A stretch of DNA of 7,701 bases from Rhodanobacteraceae bacterium. Lineage in GTDB: Bacteria; Pseudomonadota; Gammaproteobacteria; Xanthomonadales; SZUA-5. The notes beneath the pieces are model-generated. The model worked only from the letters and a program-made list of their open reading frames with translations. It ran no database searches and was not told the DNA's origin. The stretch spans positions 1-7,701 of the forward strand of contig QIMA01000045.1 of the NCBI GenBank assembly GCA_003233535.1, written 5' to 3'. Shown in pieces: positions 6,218 through 7,701 of this stretch; position 1 is the first letter of the stretch; every line of letters begins with the position of its first letter. Both the position numbers and the translations under genes were made by a program.

Positions 6218-6304
6218 TGGTGCCCGGGGCGGGAATCGAACCCGCATGACCTTGCGGTCGAGGGATTTTAAGTCCCTTGCGTCTACCAGTTTCGCCACCC
6301 GGGC
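6218..6304 (-). tRNA. tRNA-Leu, anticodon UAA
   Basis: Reading the minus strand from 6304, the acceptor GCCCGGG pairs with CCCGGGC, followed by discriminator A and an encoded CCA (6220-6218). The D-arm contains GGTAGAC. The anticodon stem GGGA/TCCC holds the loop CTTAAAA with anticodon TAA. A long class II variable arm, TCGACCGCAAGGTCATG, and a T-arm GCGGG-TTCGATT-CCCGC complete the cloverleaf. The whole is 87 nt and canonical, closely matching gammaproteobacterial tRNA-Leu(UAA). Confidence 0.97.
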
Positions 6305-6317
6305 GGTGGGGGTGGAA

Positions 6318-6323
6318 ATGATA
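6318..6323 (-). promoter_or_regulatory. Candidate -10 element of the tRNA-Leu promoter
   Basis: TATCAT on the minus strand (5/6 to TATAAT) lies 13 bp before the tRNA 5' end. A C-rich discriminator follows it, as is common for stable RNA genes. No good -35 hexamer is visible at 16-18 bp. Confidence 0.3.
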
Positions 6324-6455
6324 CGGGATTGGAGCGCTGGCGGGGAGGCCGTTGCGCCTGAATCGGGGATTGATTGCAAAGACAGCGTCCCTACCTCGCT
6401 AACGATCACGGAGCCGGTCTGAGAGTCTGTGGCGAGGCTGCGGGTGCTAGCTCAC

Positions 6456-6482
6456 GCGGTGCTTCCCTGCACTTCGCACCGC
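6456..6482. repeat. Hairpin 1: 7-bp stem, 13-nt loop
   Basis: GCGGTGC (6456-6462) is perfectly complementary to GCACCGC (6476-6482). It is the first of three hairpins between tRNA-Leu and the metallopeptidase gene; the remaining 6305-6455 holds only the tRNA promoter region and no supported gene. Confidence 0.5.
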
Positions 6483-6500
6483 CTGTTGGGGCGGAATCAG

Positions 6501-6514
6501 GCCTCGTGCGAGGC
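6501..6514. repeat. Hairpin 2: 5-bp stem, GTGC loop
   Basis: GCCTC-GTGC-GAGGC is a perfect short hairpin between the two larger ones. Alone it would not be remarkable. Confidence 0.35.
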
Positions 6515-6536
6515 TGTTCGTTGGTGGATAGGCGAT

Positions 6537-6549
6537 TCGAATCAGATTC
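6537..6549. repeat. 13-bp palindrome CGAATC-A-GATTCG
   Basis: A perfect dyad that overlaps a second palindrome, GATTCGAATC. It sits between hairpins 2 and 3 and may be part of the same repeat array. Confidence 0.4.
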
Positions 6550-6555
6550 GCGTTC

Positions 6556-6580
6556 GATGCGGTTCGTGCCTCACCGCATC
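6556..6580 (-). terminator. Hairpin 3: possible 3' structure of the metallopeptidase mRNA
   Basis: GATGCGG (6556-6562) pairs perfectly with CCGCATC (6574-6580) around an 11-nt loop. In the minus-strand transcript it begins 17 nt after the peptidase stop codon. No U-run follows, so it may protect the mRNA 3' end or be an intergenic repeat rather than an intrinsic terminator. Confidence 0.4.
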
Positions 6581-6597
6581 TCCTACGAAGAACCCGC

Positions 6598-7701
6598 CTA
6601 GCGCCCCGCCATCCGCATCTCCTCCGCACTCGGGGCGGTGTTAATCTCCTCACGGATCGCAGCCAGCGGCGAATCGTCGCTAAAGCCCTGCAGCTTGTTG
6701 CTGCGGTCCACACGCAGGCCTAGATCGGCCCATAGCGGCCGCAAATCGGGGAAGTATTCGGCGGCTACGGTTTCGCGTAAGGCAGGAACGAAGATGTCGG
6801 TGTCGGCTAGGCGGTCGAGTTCGCGGGCGAATTCGATGGGTTTCCAGGTGCGCTGTCCGGGTAGGCAGCAGGCGGCGAATGCTTTGAGCAGTTGATCAAG
6901 GCTCTGCTTGCCGCCGCTGCGCTTGCGCAGCTCAACGTCGGTTTGCAGCCAATAGGCTGCGCCGGACCAGTACACTCGCATGTAGGCGCGGTTTTCGCCC
7001 ATGTCGTTGGAGACTTGATCTAGGGTTTGACCGTTGCTGTGGTCTTTGCGGCCGCGCTCGAAGCCCTGCATCAGCTTTTGCCAGCCACGGAATTCGGTGA
7101 GGTCGCCGCTGCGGATGCGTAAGACGTTCTGGTAATAGGTGGCTAGGCCCTCGCCCATCCAGCGACCTTCGTTGCCCAAATACGGATGCAGAAAATGGCT
7201 GAGTTCGTGGGCTCCAGTCCAGTCGTCGACGAAGCTTTGGTAGCTCTCGTCGGCGTCGACGAAAAAGTGCACAGCGCCGTAGCCGGCTCGATAGACCTGG
7301 CCCCACGGCACCGGGCCGTTGCCGCCACCGATGGGTACGACGAGAACCTGAGCCTGCGGCAGCGGGAAACCGCCAGACTGATCGAGCAGGCCGGTGGTGT
7401 AATCGACCCAGCGGATCAGTTTGGCGCGCTTTTGCGCGTCCAGCGGTCCTAACACGGCGAGGTCGATGTGCCCTACTCCGTGCTGCAGGCGCTCGATCTC
7501 GAAGGTGCCCAGGCCAACCAGCGCTGGCCAGCTGCGTGGCCAACCGTCGAGACGATAGACCGGCTTGCTGGGATCAGGTTGTGGCCAGGGCGCGCTCATT
7601 TGCCAGCCGCTGGGCAGATCGGTGCGCAGTTCGATTTGCGCCTGGCGGTCTTGCGGCCACCAGAACCATTTGCCCGGCCAGCTGAGTAGATCGTCGCCGA
7701 T
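6598..7701 (-). CDS. Clan MA zinc metallopeptidase (HExxH...E), C-terminal 367 codons; 5' end beyond window
   Basis: The minus frame is open from the right edge (7701) to TAG at 6600-6598. The visible part begins IGDDLLSWPGKWFWWPQ and LRTDLPSGWQ, so the ATG at 7599 is internal and the true start lies outside. The zinc site is HELSH (7209-7195) followed 14 residues later by Glu in GEGLATYYQNVL (Glu codon 7152-7150). This gives two His ligands, a catalytic Glu and a glutamate third ligand, the gluzincin arrangement of M1/M61-like or 'peptidase MA' proteins. A beta-rich N-terminal part (VLVVPIGGG, YGAVHFFVD) leads into the catalytic helices. The C-terminal region (YWSGAAYWLQTDVELRKRSGG, LDQLLKAFAACCL) is the helical lobe typical of M61-like enzymes. 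Substrate and exact family are undetermined. All zinc-site residues look intact. Confidence 0.88.
   Translation of the reverse strand: MGDDLLSWPGKWFWWPQDRQAQIELRTDLPSGWQMSAPWPQPDPSKPVYRLDGWPRSWPALVGLGTFEIERLQHGVGHIDLAVLGPLDAQKRAKLIRWVDYTTGLLDQSGGFPLPQAQVLVVPIGGGNGPVPWGQVYRAGYGAVHFFVDADESYQSFVDDWTGAHELSHFLHPYLGNEGRWMGEGLATYYQNVLRIRSGDLTEFRGWQKLMQGFERGRKDHSNGQTLDQVSNDMGENRAYMRVYWSGAAYWLQTDVELRKRSGGKQSLDQLLKAFAACCLPGQRTWKPIEFARELDRLADTDIFVPALRETVAAEYFPDLRPLWADLGLRVDRSNKLQGFSDDSPLAAIREEINTAPSAEEMRMAGR

Noticed and set aside
6932..7543. 203-aa open frame on the minus strand, Arg-rich
   Set aside because: It is an out-of-frame shadow of the metallopeptidase gene, which carries the HELSH zinc site in its own frame.
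1..7701. CRISPR array
   Set aside because: There are no regularly spaced direct repeats; the repeats seen are inverted pairs and isolated hairpins.

Overview
The window looks like a GC-rich proteobacterial chromosome, most likely a gammaproteobacterium. The tRNA-Leu has an encoded CCA end and a long variable arm, and two periplasmic or surface proteins of Gram-negative type are present. Xanthomonadales-like bacteria would fit, but that is only an impression. Both window edges cut through large minus-strand genes. The left one (1-2678) is the first 892 codons of a bacterial alpha-2-macroglobulin lipoprotein. The right one (6598-7701) is the C-terminal part of a clan MA zinc metallopeptidase with an HELSH motif.

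Between them lies about 3.9 kb of accessory-looking DNA. From left to right it holds a 5' remnant of a mercuric-reductase-like FAD oxidoreductase (about 2893-3072), an intact small helical protein of unknown function (3173-3634), a structured MITE-like element (3672-3838), about 325 bp without a convincing gene, and a secreted right-handed beta-helix-type protein (4165-5088). These are followed by a truncated rloB-like defence gene (5159-5413), a hicA-hicB toxin-antitoxin pair on the minus strand (5767-6021 and 5414-5758), a second copy of the 97-bp repeat in inverted orientation (6120-6216), tRNA-Leu(UAA) on the minus strand (6218-6304), and a run of hairpins (6456-6580).

The most notable structure is the inverted pair of 97-bp repeats (88/97 identical by hand alignment) that brackets 2.35 kb carrying the beta-helix gene, the rloB remnant and hicAB. 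The outer end of the right copy stops one base before the tRNA-Leu CCA. The left copy is part of a 167-bp element with imperfect terminal inverted repeats and an internal 18-bp-arm stem-loop. A perfect 19-bp palindrome just upstream of hicA is a good candidate for the HicB operator. The hicAB segment is lower in GC than the flanking genes, which suggests acquisition.

The likely picture is a small, decaying defence and toxin-antitoxin island next to a tRNA gene, placed between two cell-envelope genes. No complete new multi-gene system is evident. The repeat element, the hicB-rloB junction and the two uncharacterised proteins are the places to look further.
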